Of a stretch of 64,000 nt of DNA, positions 20,739 to 29,945 are shown in pieces. The position numbers were made by a program, and so were the translations under genes. The stretch's first letter is position 1, and each line of letters starts with the position of its first letter. Source of the stretch: an uncultured Pelagibacteraceae bacterium. GTDB lineage: Bacteria; Pseudomonadota; Alphaproteobacteria; Pelagibacterales; Pelagibacteraceae. The notes below the pieces were generated by a model. That model saw only the letters and a program-made list of their open reading frames with translations. It did no database searches and had not been told where the DNA came from. Location of the stretch: contig CACCIO010000001.1 in assembly GCA_902546085.1 (NCBI GenBank), positions 1-64,000 of the forward strand, given 5' to 3'.

Positions 20739-21977
20739 ATGCGATTAAATAAGATAATTTTAAGTTTTGTTTCTGCATTAGTAATTTTATTTTCAACTTC
20801 TGTTGCATCATTTGCAAAAGTTGTTGGTGACAAAATTATTTTAGGTGCTGCTATTTCCCTAACTGGTAAATACTCATCGAATGGTGTTCATACTCAAAAT
20901 GGTTATAACATGGCCGTTGACAGAATTAACAACATGGGTGGTGTTAAAGTTGGTGGTAAAACTTACAAGTTTGACATTATTTATTATGATGATGAATCAA
21001 ACCCTAAGAGAGCTGCACAGCTAGCAGAAAGATTAATTTCACAAGATGGTGTTGAGTTTATGCTTGGCCCTTACAGTTCTGGTTTAACTAAAGCGATTGC
21101 ACCAGTCACTGAAAAATATGGTGTTCCAATGGTTGAAGCAAATGGTGCATCTAGATCTTTGTTTACAAAAGGTTACAAATATCTATTTGCTGTATTAGCT
21201 CCAGCTAATTTGTATCTTGATGTTGCTATCGATTTAGCAGTTGAAAAGAATAATGGAAAACCAGTGACAGTAGCAATGGCATTTGAACAAGATGCATTTT
21301 CTCAAGATGTTAGATTGGGAGTTTTAGATGCAATTAAAAGAACTGGCTCAAAAAAAGTAATTGATGATAAATTACCAAAAGAGTTAAATGATATGGCTGC
21401 AACATTAGTTAAAGTTAAACAAATGAAGCCAGATGTTCTTGTTGTATCAGGTCATACAAAAGGTGCACTTACTGCAATTAGGCAAATCGCTGAAATGAAG
21501 GTAGATGTTCCAATGTTAGCTATGACTCACTGTGATGCTGCCAAGTTATCAAAACAGCATGGCAAAAACTCACAGTACGCATTATGCGCTTCTCAATGGC
21601 ACAAAACATTAACATATAAAGATAATTTCTTTAAAGATGGAATGACTTATGCGGCTGACTTTGAGAAAGAGTTTGGATATGATCCACCTTATCAATCAGC
21701 AGAATCTTCTGCTGCATTGTTAGTATTTAAAGATGCTTTTGAGAGAGCAAATTCGTTTGATCAAAAGAAAGTAAGAGACGCTCTTGCAGCTACTAACATG
21801 CAAACATTCTATGGAAATATTAAATTTGCACCTGGTGGTCAAAATGTTGACAAACCTATGGTGCTTTTCCAAGTAATGTGTGATGACTCAGGAAAATGTG
21901 AGAACAAAGTTGTTGCGCCAACTAAATGGGCATCAGCTAAGTTAATACATCCTGTTCCTAAGTGGTCAGAAAGATAA
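20739..21977 (+). CDS. ABC transporter substrate-binding protein, branched-chain amino acid type
   Basis: A periplasmic binding protein of the LivK/Peripla_BP_6 family, 412 residues, with a signal peptide (residues 1-26, ending SFA-K). Typical blocks are IILGAAISLTGKYSS, YYDDESNPKRAAQLAERLI, FMLGPYSSGLTKAIAPV and YQSAESSAALLVF. A strong terminator follows it, then the permease and ATPase genes. Ligands of this family include leucine, urea, amides and aromatic acids; this one has a long C-terminal segment with paired Cys (CDDSGKC). The exact ligand is unknown. Confidence 0.9.
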   Translation: MRLNKIILSFVSALVILFSTSVASFAKVVGDKIILGAAISLTGKYSSNGVHTQNGYNMAVDRINNMGGVKVGGKTYKFDIIYYDDESNPKRAAQLAERLISQDGVEFMLGPYSSGLTKAIAPVTEKYGVPMVEANGASRSLFTKGYKYLFAVLAPANLYLDVAIDLAVEKNNGKPVTVAMAFEQDAFSQDVRLGVLDAIKRTGSKKVIDDKLPKELNDMAATLVKVKQMKPDVLVVSGHTKGALTAIRQIAEMKVDVPMLAMTHCDAAKLSKQHGKNSQYALCASQWHKTLTYKDNFFKDGMTYAADFEKEFGYDPPYQSAESSAALLVFKDAFERANSFDQKKVRDALAATNMQTFYGNIKFAPGGQNVDKPMVLFQVMCDDSGKCENKVVAPTKWASAKLIHPVPKWSER

Positions 21978-21990
21978 AATAAAAAATATT

Positions 21991-22021
21991 AAAGCCCCCT
22001 AGTATTAGGGGGCTTTTTTTT
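21991..22021 (+). terminator. Rho-independent terminator after the binding-protein gene
   Basis: An 11-bp stem (21991-22001 with 22006-22016) has a GTAT loop and a run of T to 22021. It lies 14 bp after the binding-protein stop and 20 bp before the permease ATG, within the transporter operon. Readthrough would supply the permease genes. Confidence 0.9.
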
Positions 22022-22041
22022 ATATAACCCAAATACTTTTT

Positions 22042-22935
22042 ATGGATTTCATGGTTTTCCAATATCCGATGATAACGGTCCAAGCATGCTTGGATGGAAT
22101 CCTTCTTGGAATTTTATTTGCATTGATCGCTTACGGGATGGCTCTTCAATGGGGAGTGATGAATATAATTAATATTGCACAAGGAGATCTTGTTATTCTG
22201 GGAGGATATATTGCTTATTTTATGTATCTTTATGGAATTCACCCGGCATGGGGTGTAATTGTTGCACCAGTAATAATGTATTTCCTTGGTGTTCTAATTT
22301 ACAAATTAGTTATTAATAAAGTAGTAGATAGAGACTTGTTTATCTCCATATTAGCAACTTTTGGAATAAGCATTCTATTCATGCAATTAATGAATTTTGC
22401 ATTTGGTGCAGACGTTGTCCTTGCAAACTCAGATTATGGAACAACGATGTTGTTTAACAATAATGTTGTGTTACCAAACTCAAAATTGTTTTCAGCTTTT
22501 ATAAGTATTTTATTCGCAATATGTCTAGTAATTTACATGAAAAAATCTAAGCTTGGACGTGCAATTAGAGCTACTGCACAAAATGCAAGAGCTGCTAAAA
22601 TTTTAGGTGTAGATACTGAAAAGGTTTATGCGGCAACTTTTGGTATAAATGCTGCTCTTTGTGGTGTTGCTGGAGCTTTAATTTCGATAACATTTACAAT
22701 TCACCCTTACATGGGATTACCATATACAATTCGATCATTTATGATCGTTATTGTTGCGGGCTTGGGAAACTTACCAGGAGTTGCAATGTCTGGTATGGGC
22801 CTCGGTGTATTTGAAGAATTTGCAGACTATATTCTAGGTACAGAATTTAGAATTGGCTCTGTATTTTTACTATTAGTATTAATTTTAGTTTACAGAAGAT
22901 TTAAACTTTCGAGAAAAAGAGAGTACCTAAAGTGA
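22042..22935 (+). CDS. branched-chain amino acid-type ABC permease, LivH-like
   Basis: A membrane subunit of 297 residues with about eight helices. It shows ALQWGVMNIINIAQGDLVILGG (first half) as the LivH core, GRAIRATAQNARAAKILGVD as the EAA-like coupling loop, and the C-terminal VVIVAGLGNLPG block. It follows the terminator at 21991-22021 and overlaps a small gene by a GTGA. ATG 22042 is used; a second ATG three codons on is possible. Confidence 0.9.
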   Translation: MDFMVFQYPMITVQACLDGILLGILFALIAYGMALQWGVMNIINIAQGDLVILGGYIAYFMYLYGIHPAWGVIVAPVIMYFLGVLIYKLVINKVVDRDLFISILATFGISILFMQLMNFAFGADVVLANSDYGTTMLFNNNVVLPNSKLFSAFISILFAICLVIYMKKSKLGRAIRATAQNARAAKILGVDTEKVYAATFGINAALCGVAGALISITFTIHPYMGLPYTIRSFMIVIVAGLGNLPGVAMSGMGLGVFEEFADYILGTEFRIGSVFLLLVLILVYRRFKLSRKREYLK

Positions 22936-23114
22936 AAAAAGTTGAAATTACAGATGATACTGGAAAATTAATTAAAGTTGATATCGAAAAATTTAAAAAA
23001 CATATAGATGAATATCATTTAAATGGATCTAGCGTACATGAAGAAAATGGACATTACTTCACAGTTGACCAAAAATTTAGAGATAAAATAAACAGCTTAT
23101 ATGAACAAGAATAA
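22932..23114 (+). CDS. small conserved-looking protein of unknown function in transporter operon
   Basis: A 60-residue hydrophilic, acidic-to-neutral protein starting on GTG in a GTGA overlap with the LivH-like gene and overlapping the LivM-like gene by 14 bp. This double coupling is strong evidence of translation. It starts MKKVEITDDTGKLIKVDIEK and has no membrane segment or signal peptide. I do not recognise a family. It may be an accessory subunit of the transporter; that is inference only. Confidence 0.65.
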   Translation: MKKVEITDDTGKLIKVDIEKFKKHIDEYHLNGSSVHEENGHYFTVDQKFRDKINSLYEQE

Positions 23115-24153
23115 TTTAATTTTATACTCTGGTATTTTGATTTTTGGTTTAGCAGCCCCATTCCTTTTTCCAGCTTTTAAAGTTCAGTTGTCAATACTAT
23201 GTGTGTTGATAGTTCTTGCAACTACTTGGAATATCCAAGGTGGTGAGATGGGTTATAATTCATTTGGAAATATTTTATTCTATGGTCTTGGGATGTATCT
23301 TTGTGCATCGGTTCAAGTTGGAATGTTCTTTCCATTAGCGGAATGGACAGAGAGTGGTGGTGAAAAAACATTTGTTCATACTCCTGCTCAATTTTTTCAA
23401 GGAATGGCTGTTGGGTTGGTTGTTGCAGCTATAGTTCCAACCATTATTGCTGGTTTAATTGGATATTCAATTTTAGGTCTAAGAGGGCATTACTTTGCAA
23501 TCTGCACATTGGGTTTAGGAGTGGCAGCAGGTGAAATTTCTGGAGGAATAGAAATTATTGGTGCAGGTCAAGGATTTACAACACCCCCATTTCCGGATGT
23601 TGGGAGTTTAGAAGCAAGAGGAGAGTTTTTTTATTTCTTAAGTTTCTTTACTTTAATTCTGACATTTATTGCAGTGCGTTCAATTTATTCTACGAGATTT
23701 AAATTAATTCTTAATGCTATCAGAGACAACGAAGATAAAGCTGAAGCAATGGGTATTGAAACGATGAAATATAAAATTATTGGCTGGATGATCTCAGCTT
23801 TCTTTTGCGGATTAGCTGGTGGAATAATGGGTGGATTAGTTGGTTATATAGACTCTACTGATGTTGCTTTTGACGGAAGAGAGATGGGTGTATTCATGGT
23901 ATTGATGGCAATACTTGGTGGAAAAGGAACACTTTGGGGTCCAATTATAGGTGCAACCATATTTCATATTTTTAAGGAGGGTTTTTGGACATTCTTTTTA
24001 GGTTGGCAGTATGTGGCTCTTGGAGTTTTGATTGTTGTAATTGTAATTTATTTCCCAGAGGGAATTATGGGATGGTTAAGAGAAAAATATCCAGAACGTT
24101 TCGGTGAAGTAGTTGATGAAAAAGATCGTAAAGCACAGGTAGAACTTAAATGA
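23101..24153 (+). CDS. branched-chain amino acid-type ABC permease, LivM-like
   Basis: The second membrane subunit, 350 residues with about nine helices. Landmarks are WNIQGGEMGYNSFGNILFYG near residue 42, GLRGHYFAICTLGLGVAAGE, and the EAA-like loop LILNAIRDNEDKAEAMGIE. A loop at about 82-97 is longer than usual. It starts inside the small upstream gene and ends in an ATGA overlap with the ATPase gene. Confidence 0.9.
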   Translation: MNKNNLILYSGILIFGLAAPFLFPAFKVQLSILCVLIVLATTWNIQGGEMGYNSFGNILFYGLGMYLCASVQVGMFFPLAEWTESGGEKTFVHTPAQFFQGMAVGLVVAAIVPTIIAGLIGYSILGLRGHYFAICTLGLGVAAGEISGGIEIIGAGQGFTTPPFPDVGSLEARGEFFYFLSFFTLILTFIAVRSIYSTRFKLILNAIRDNEDKAEAMGIETMKYKIIGWMISAFFCGLAGGIMGGLVGYIDSTDVAFDGREMGVFMVLMAILGGKGTLWGPIIGATIFHIFKEGFWTFFLGWQYVALGVLIVVIVIYFPEGIMGWLREKYPERFGEVVDEKDRKAQVELK

Positions 24154-24890
24154 GTATTTTAGAAGTAAGCAATGTGAGTAAATCATTTGGTGGTGTTAAA
24201 GCTAATGTCGATATCTCAATGAATGTTGAAAAAGGTAAGATAGTTGGATTAATTGGGCCAAATGGTTCAGGCAAAACTACATTGTTTAATTCAATTGTGG
24301 GGACTTACCCAATAGATAATGGATCTATTAAATTTAATGGTAAAGAAGTTTCTGAGTTACCAGTCCCAGTTATTGCTAAGTTAGGACTGCTAAGAACGTT
24401 TCAACAAACTAGAATTTATGGAAAACTTAATTGCATAGAAAATATGCTCATTAGTCACAAAGGTAGTGATGCAAATTTAATGAAAATATTTTCTAAAATT
24501 CCAAAAGAATTAACTGAAAAAGCAGAAAATCTATTAAATTTTGTAGGATTATATCAAAAAAGAAAGCTAAGAGCAGGAGATCTATCTTTTGGTCAGCAAA
24601 AATTATTAGAATTGGCAATGGCATTAATGAATGAACCAGAGATGTTACTGCTAGATGAGCCCACAGCTGGAATTAATCCAACTCTAATAAATGGTATTAT
24701 TGATAGATTAATTAAAGTAAATCAAGATTTTGGAATAACACTTTTAGTGATTGAGCATAACATGAGAGTAATTATGCAATTAGCAGAAAATATTTTTTGT
24801 TTAGCACATGGTAAAATGTTGGCTAATGGATCACCAGATCAAATTAAAAATGATAAACGTGTCATTGATGCGTATTTAGGAGCACAATAA
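24150..24890 (+). CDS. ABC transporter ATP-binding protein, LivG-like
   Basis: A cytoplasmic ATPase of 246 residues that powers the upstream permeases. Walker A is GPNGSGKTT near residue 36, the signature is LSFGQQKLLELA, and Walker B is EMLLLDEPTAGINP. The signature deviates from the LSGGQ consensus (LSFGQ), as in many LivG proteins. The start is on an ATGA overlap, and the stop shares one base with the next ATG. Confidence 0.92.
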   Translation: MSILEVSNVSKSFGGVKANVDISMNVEKGKIVGLIGPNGSGKTTLFNSIVGTYPIDNGSIKFNGKEVSELPVPVIAKLGLLRTFQQTRIYGKLNCIENMLISHKGSDANLMKIFSKIPKELTEKAENLLNFVGLYQKRKLRAGDLSFGQQKLLELAMALMNEPEMLLLDEPTAGINPTLINGIIDRLIKVNQDFGITLLVIEHNMRVIMQLAENIFCLAHGKMLANGSPDQIKNDKRVIDAYLGAQ

Positions 24891-25675
24891 TGGCTAATCA
24901 ATATGAAGTATTAGGAAAAGCTCCAACACCAGATGATTTAAAAAAATTATCTCCAAACGAAGTCCATTTAACTATTAAAAATTTAAACGCAGGTTATGGA
25001 AAAATGGAAATTTTACATAACTTTGATTTATTCGTAAACAAAGCTCAGTCTTTATGTTTAATTGGTCCCAATGGTGCAGGCAAATCTACAATTCTTCATT
25101 CAATATATGGTTTTACAAATATTTTTTCTGGTCAAATTGAACTTGAAGGAAAAGAAATTACAAATCTTACCCCAGCAGAAAAGTTAAAGTCAGTTGGTAT
25201 TGCTTATATATTGCAGGATAATTCAGTATTTCCAGATATGACGGTAGAAGAAAATTTATTAATGGGAGGATACATAAAAGAAAAAACAGATGAGTCATTT
25301 GAAGAAGCTGAAAGAATTTTTGAAAAGTATGAAAGGCTAAGAAATAGAAGAAACCAACCTGCAAAAGTTTTATCTGGAGGTGAAAGAAGATTACTAGAAA
25401 TATCAAGAGCTTTAGTTATGAAACCATCAGTACTTTTAGTAGATGAACCATCTATTGGACTTGAACCCAGATATATTGAAATGGTTTTTGAAATATTAAG
25501 AGATCTTCAGCAAAATGAAAAAAAAACAATCATTCTAGTTGAGCAAAATGCCAAAAAAGGATTAGAGTTTGCAGATATTGGATACGTTTTGGTATCTGGG
25601 CAAACTGCAATTGCAGGTAAAGGAGATGATTTACTTCAAAATCCTGATGTTGGTAGATTGTTCCTAGGTGGATAA
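24890..25675 (+). CDS. ABC transporter ATP-binding protein, LivF-like
   Basis: The second ATPase of the importer, 261 residues. Walker A is GPNGAGKST near residue 65, the signature is LSGGERRLLEISRA and Walker B is SVLLVDEPSIGLEP. It has a longer N-terminus (about 28 residues before the ABC core) than standard LivF. It starts on TAATG and its stop overlaps the azlC start by one base. Confidence 0.92.
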   Translation: MANQYEVLGKAPTPDDLKKLSPNEVHLTIKNLNAGYGKMEILHNFDLFVNKAQSLCLIGPNGAGKSTILHSIYGFTNIFSGQIELEGKEITNLTPAEKLKSVGIAYILQDNSVFPDMTVEENLLMGGYIKEKTDESFEEAERIFEKYERLRNRRNQPAKVLSGGERRLLEISRALVMKPSVLLVDEPSIGLEPRYIEMVFEILRDLQQNEKKTIILVEQNAKKGLEFADIGYVLVSGQTAIAGKGDDLLQNPDVGRLFLGG

Positions 25676-26379
25676 TGATTAAAAAAAATTTTTTCTTTAG
25701 AGGATATAGATCTATATTTACTCATGATAGTCCAGCTATAGCTCTCACCTGTTGCTTTATAGCTATTGGAGCTCTATTTAAAAATTTAGGTTTTAATATT
25801 CAGGAAAGTATTTTTTCAACTGTTCTAACTTATGCTTTACCAGGCTCACTAGTAATGGCCGAGTCCATGTTAATCGGAGCATCTTTGTTAAATATTTTTT
25901 TGGCAGTATGGATTGTTAATGCAAGACTTTACCCTATGGCTGTATCTTTATTTCCGTTAATGATGCATAAAAGTCAACCTAAATGGAAGTATTATTTTTC
26001 ATGTCATTTCATTGCTATTTCCGCATGGCTAATCATGAAAAGCAATTATAAAAACATTCCAAAAAAACATAGAATTGATTATTGGATTGGTATTGGAAGT
26101 GCAACAGTAAGTGTATCAGTAATTGGAACATTTTTAGGTTTCTCTTTTTCAGAACATTTGAATAAAGATATGATGTTGGGATTAGCAATTCTTAATCCAG
26201 TTTATTTTCTATGTATGATGATTGGTGCATCTAAAACTATACCAGTAACTCTATCAGTTTTATTTGGAACTATATTGGGACCAATTATTTATTTACTCTC
26301 ACCAGAGTGGTCAATTTTGATAGCAGGTATAATTGGTGGAACCTTAGCTTATCTAGTAGGAGAGCACAGTGTCAGCTAA
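25675..26379 (+). CDS. azlC: AzlC family branched-chain amino acid exporter subunit
   Basis: A membrane protein of 234 residues with about six helices, matching AzlC: FSTVLTYALPGSLVMAES and AVWIVNARLYPMAVSLFP are the family landmarks. It would form an exporter with the adjoining AzlD. It starts on an overlap with the LivF-like gene, so export genes are coupled to an import operon, which could relieve excess uptake. Confidence 0.88.
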   Translation: MIKKNFFFRGYRSIFTHDSPAIALTCCFIAIGALFKNLGFNIQESIFSTVLTYALPGSLVMAESMLIGASLLNIFLAVWIVNARLYPMAVSLFPLMMHKSQPKWKYYFSCHFIAISAWLIMKSNYKNIPKKHRIDYWIGIGSATVSVSVIGTFLGFSFSEHLNKDMMLGLAILNPVYFLCMMIGASKTIPVTLSVLFGTILGPIIYLLSPEWSILIAGIIGGTLAYLVGEHSVS

Positions 26380-26692
26380 TATTGTTTACGCAATCCTTGT
26401 TACTTCTTTAGCAACATTTTTGTCTAGATTTTTGGGTGCTCTAACATCTGAGGGTATAAAAGAAACTTCCAAGCTTTTTAAGTGGTTTAATTGTTTAGCC
26501 TATGCAACCTTGGCAGCACTAATAGCTAGAACTATAATTTTTCCTGCTGGTGTTTTGGTAGATGCTAGTTATTACAGTAGATCAATTGTTGTGTTTTTGT
26601 CCTTGTTTGTTTTTTTTATTTCTAAGAAAAACTTTGTTTATCCTACAATTTTCTCAGCTATTTGTATGGCAATAATTAACAATTATATCTGA
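26369..26692 (+). CDS. azlD: AzlD family branched-chain amino acid exporter subunit
   Basis: A 107-residue protein with four helices, the small partner of AzlC. It begins on GTG 26369 and overlaps azlC by 11 bp. The motif TFLSRFLGAL at residues 16-25 and the conserved short helices fit the AzlD family. Expected to be in the inner membrane with AzlC. Confidence 0.85.
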   Translation: MSANIVYAILVTSLATFLSRFLGALTSEGIKETSKLFKWFNCLAYATLAALIARTIIFPAGVLVDASYYSRSIVVFLSLFVFFISKKNFVYPTIFSAICMAIINNYI

Positions 26693-26731
26693 TTAAATTG
26701 ATTTATAAAATAAGGTAAAATAAAATTTAGA

Positions 26732-27643
26732 ATGCAAAAAATTACAGGCACAGACATTCAAAAACACGATAAATCAAATAGGATTATAAAAATTAGTTTA
26801 GAAAATGATATAATAGATAAATTAATTTTCCCGTTTAATAAATTTGATTTAACAGCATTAGAGCTAAAACCATTTACAAGATTTACTTTAGCTAGAAGTT
26901 TAGATGATTTAACAAATAATAAATTAAGCGAGTTAATGAACTCAATTATTAGAGATAGATCTACGGGTTGCTTTATTATTGGACCAAAAAATATTACTGC
27001 AAAAATTAATGATACATTTTTAGTTAAGTTATCAACTGCAATAGCTCATCTAATTGGAGTACCTAATCATGATGCCATGGCAGGAAAATATTATGCTCGT
27101 TTTCATGTTAAACATGAGGATAGTAGTGACTCTTATTTAAGAAAGGCCTATAGAAATATGGATCTTCATACAGATGGGACATATGTGAAAGATGTAACCG
27201 ATTGGTTAATTATGACAAAAATTGACGAGCAAAATGTTGAAGGTGGTGAGACAGCTATGTTGCACCTTGATGACTGGGAGCATTGTGATGATTTATACAA
27301 TGATCCAGTTGGGAGACAAAATTTTGTTTGGGGGTCACCAAAAAGTAAAAATATTGATTACAAAGTAGAACACCCAGTCTTTTCAACTGATAAAGAGGGA
27401 AGACCAACGATATCTTATATAGATCAATTTCCAGAACCTCAAAATATGGATCAAGGAAATTTTTTACAAAGATTATCCGATGGATTAGAAGAAAGTAAAA
27501 ATAAAATAATTACAAAATTACCTGTTGGATTCTCTGTGATTGCAAATAATTATTTCTGGCTTCATGGCAGAAAACCCTTCAAAGAAAACAAGGAATTAAG
27601 CAGAGAATTACTAAGAATTAGAGGTTCTTTTTTTGTTAATTAA
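26732..27643 (+). CDS. glaH: glutarate 2-hydroxylase-like Fe(II)/2-oxoglutarate oxygenase
   Basis: GlaH (CsiD) hydroxylates glutarate to L-2-hydroxyglutarate in lysine breakdown. Long stretches match the E. coli family: FDAM-like HDAMAGKYYARFHVK, SDSYLRKAYRNMDLH and WLIMTKIDEQNVEGG. The iron ligands are His and Asp in LHTDGTYV (near residue 150) and the distal His in FWLHGRKPF, with RELLRIRG binding the 2-oxoglutarate. Its usual partner LhgO is not next to it; a ProC-like gene is. Confidence 0.88.
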   Translation: MQKITGTDIQKHDKSNRIIKISLENDIIDKLIFPFNKFDLTALELKPFTRFTLARSLDDLTNNKLSELMNSIIRDRSTGCFIIGPKNITAKINDTFLVKLSTAIAHLIGVPNHDAMAGKYYARFHVKHEDSSDSYLRKAYRNMDLHTDGTYVKDVTDWLIMTKIDEQNVEGGETAMLHLDDWEHCDDLYNDPVGRQNFVWGSPKSKNIDYKVEHPVFSTDKEGRPTISYIDQFPEPQNMDQGNFLQRLSDGLEESKNKIITKLPVGFSVIANNYFWLHGRKPFKENKELSRELLRIRGSFFVN

Positions 27644-27675
27644 TTCAATATAATCAATATAAAGTATCCAAAATT

Positions 27676-28443
27676 ATGAATTTAGGTTTTATTGGTACTG
27701 GGAAAATTGCAGCTTCAGTAATTACTGGAATATGTAAATCAAAAATTTCCTATAAGAAAATTATTATTTCTCCAAGAAATAAAAAAATAGCACAGGGTTT
27801 AAAAAGAAAGTTTAAAAAAATTGTAATAGCCAAAAACAATCAGCAAATTGTAGATCAGAGTAATTGGGTATTTTTATCTGTTACACCTACTGTTGGAGAG
27901 AAAATTATTAAAGATTTAAAGTTTAAATCAACTCAGACTGTTGTTAGCTTTATTTCGACAATTACTTTATCTCAATTAAAGAAAGCAATTAAAGTAAAAG
28001 CAAAAATTGTAAGAGCAATACCTCTACCTCCAATTTCATTAAAGAGAGGTCCAGTTCCTATTTGCCCTCCCAATTCAAAAGTTAAAGCATTTTTTAATAA
28101 TTTGGGTACAACTGTAGAAATTAAAAACGAAAAATCATCTATAAATTTTTGGTCAACATCTGGCATGATGGCACCTTTTTATGAGATGTTGAGAGTAATG
28201 ACTGATTGGTTGGTAAAAAGAGGGGTAAAAAGAAATAATGCTCAAAAATATATTACTTCTTTATTTTTAGCTTTATCTGAAGATGCTGTAGTAAATTCAA
28301 AAGAAAATTTAAATAATTTAGTAAAAGAGTCTCAAACGCCAAAAGGGTTAAATGAACAAGGTGTGAAAGAATTAACTAAAGCTGGATTTTATAGATCTCT
28401 AGAAAAAACATTAAATAGCATTCACAGAAGACTTAACAAATAA
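27676..28443 (+). CDS. pyrroline-5-carboxylate reductase-like protein (divergent)
   Basis: A NAD(P)-binding protein of 255 residues related to ProC, with the dinucleotide motif GFIGTGKIAASVITGI at residues 4-19 and the ProC-like block VRAIPLPPISLKRG. In true ProC a Gly-Thr-Thr stretch follows SPGG near the C-terminus; here the equivalent region reads SQTPKGLNEQGVKEL. The enzyme may therefore reduce a different cyclic imine. It lies between glaH and a second transporter operon. Confidence 0.7.
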   Translation: MNLGFIGTGKIAASVITGICKSKISYKKIIISPRNKKIAQGLKRKFKKIVIAKNNQQIVDQSNWVFLSVTPTVGEKIIKDLKFKSTQTVVSFISTITLSQLKKAIKVKAKIVRAIPLPPISLKRGPVPICPPNSKVKAFFNNLGTTVEIKNEKSSINFWSTSGMMAPFYEMLRVMTDWLVKRGVKRNNAQKYITSLFLALSEDAVVNSKENLNNLVKESQTPKGLNEQGVKELTKAGFYRSLEKTLNSIHRRLNK

Positions 28444-28448
28444 ATCAA

Positions 28449-29237
28449 ATGTCTGAAAATATTTTAGAGATTAATAATTTAAGTAAATATTTTGGTGGAT
28501 TAGCTGCAGTTTCAGATTGTTCAATAAAAGTTAAAAGAGGAACTATCACTGGTATCATTGGGCCAAATGGATCTGGTAAAACAACTTTATTTAATTTAAT
28601 TGCTGGAAACTTAAAATCCTCTGGTGGAAATGTTGTTTTTGATGATGAAAATATTACTGATGTTCCATCTTATGAATTATTTTCTAAAGGGTTGTTAAGA
28701 ACATTTCAAATTGCACATGAGTTTTCAAATTTATCTGTTTTAGAAAATTTAATGATGGTTCCAGGAAATCAATCTGGAGAAAAAATAATGACAGCATTAT
28801 TTAAACCAAGTTTAGTTGCACAAGAAGAGGCTGTGGTTAAAGAGAAAGCGAAAGAAGTTGTTGAATTTTTAAATTTAGGACATTTATCAAATGAGCTCGC
28901 TGGAAATCTTTCAGGCGGTCAAAAGAAATTATTAGAACTTGGAAGAACCATGATGGTTGATGCAAAATTAGTACTATTAGATGAAGTAGGGGCTGGAGTT
29001 AACAGAACTTTGTTAAAAGATCTTGGAACTGCAATAGAAAAGTTAAATAAAGAAAAAGGTTATACTTTTTGTATGATTGAACATGATATGGATTTTATTG
29101 GAAGATTGTGTGATCCAGTGATTGTAATGGCTGAGGGGTCAGTATTATTTGAAGGAAGTGTTGAAGAAGCAAAAAAAGATGAGAAAGTTATTGAAAGCTA
29201 TCTTGGAAGAGGATCAAAAATAAAGGATACAAATTAA
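28449..29237 (+). CDS. ABC transporter ATP-binding protein, LivG-like (second system)
   Basis: An ATPase of 262 residues. Walker A is GPNGSGKTT near residue 39, the signature is LSGGQKKLLELGR and Walker B is KLVLLDEVGAGVN, where Glu-Val-Gly replaces the usual Glu-Pro-Thr. It opens a second amino-acid-type system arranged G-F-H-M. It starts 5 bp after the ProC-like stop, so it may be in the same transcript. Confidence 0.9.
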   Translation: MSENILEINNLSKYFGGLAAVSDCSIKVKRGTITGIIGPNGSGKTTLFNLIAGNLKSSGGNVVFDDENITDVPSYELFSKGLLRTFQIAHEFSNLSVLENLMMVPGNQSGEKIMTALFKPSLVAQEEAVVKEKAKEVVEFLNLGHLSNELAGNLSGGQKKLLELGRTMMVDAKLVLLDEVGAGVNRTLLKDLGTAIEKLNKEKGYTFCMIEHDMDFIGRLCDPVIVMAEGSVLFEGSVEEAKKDEKVIESYLGRGSKIKDTN

Positions 29238-29944
29238 TGGCATATTTTGAAGGAATAGAAATGACAGGTGGTTATGGTAATGGTCCTGACATTATTAGTT
29301 CGTGTTCAGTAAATGTTGATAAAGGTGAAATAGTTTCTATTTTAGGTCCTAATGGAGCTGGTAAATCAACTGCCATGAAAGCTATGTTGGGCTTGTTGAA
29401 TTTAAAGTCTGGATCAGTAAAGATTGATGGTAAAGATATTTCAAAATTATCTCCTCAAGATCGAGTTAAGCAAGGTATTTCTTTTGTGCCACAGACTAAA
29501 AATGTTTTTGCGGGGATGACTGTTGAAGAAAATTTAGAAATGGGTGCATTTCTTGTTGAGGATGAAATCAAAAATATAATTGAGGAAATTTATGAATTAT
29601 TTCCAATTTTAAGAGAGAAAAGAAATCAGTTGGTTGGTGAACTTTCTGGAGGTCAAAGACAACAAGTAGCTCTAGGTCGAGCTTTAATGATTAAACCCAC
29701 TGTTTTAATGTTAGACGAGCCAACTGCCGGTGTATCGCCGATTGTGATGGACGAATTATTTGATCATATTGTAAAAGTAAAAAGAACAAACGTTGCTATC
29801 TTAATGGTAGAACAAAATGCAAAACAAGCCTTAAGCATATCAGATAGAGGCTACGTGCTAGTTACTGGAGTAAATCGTTATTCAGGAACTGGAAAAGAAT
29901 TATTAGACGATCCAAGAGTAAGAAGCTCTTTTTTGGGAGGGTAA
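29237..29944 (+). CDS. ABC transporter ATP-binding protein, LivF-like (second system)
   Basis: The second ATPase, 235 residues. Walker A is GPNGAGKST near residue 38, the signature is LSGGQRQQVALGRA and Walker B is TVLMLDEPTAGVSP. It starts on a TAATG overlap with the LivG-like gene and lies 1 bp before the permease gene. Confidence 0.92.
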   Translation: MAYFEGIEMTGGYGNGPDIISSCSVNVDKGEIVSILGPNGAGKSTAMKAMLGLLNLKSGSVKIDGKDISKLSPQDRVKQGISFVPQTKNVFAGMTVEENLEMGAFLVEDEIKNIIEEIYELFPILREKRNQLVGELSGGQRQQVALGRALMIKPTVLMLDEPTAGVSPIVMDELFDHIVKVKRTNVAILMVEQNAKQALSISDRGYVLVTGVNRYSGTGKELLDDPRVRSSFLGG

Positions 29945-29945
29945 T

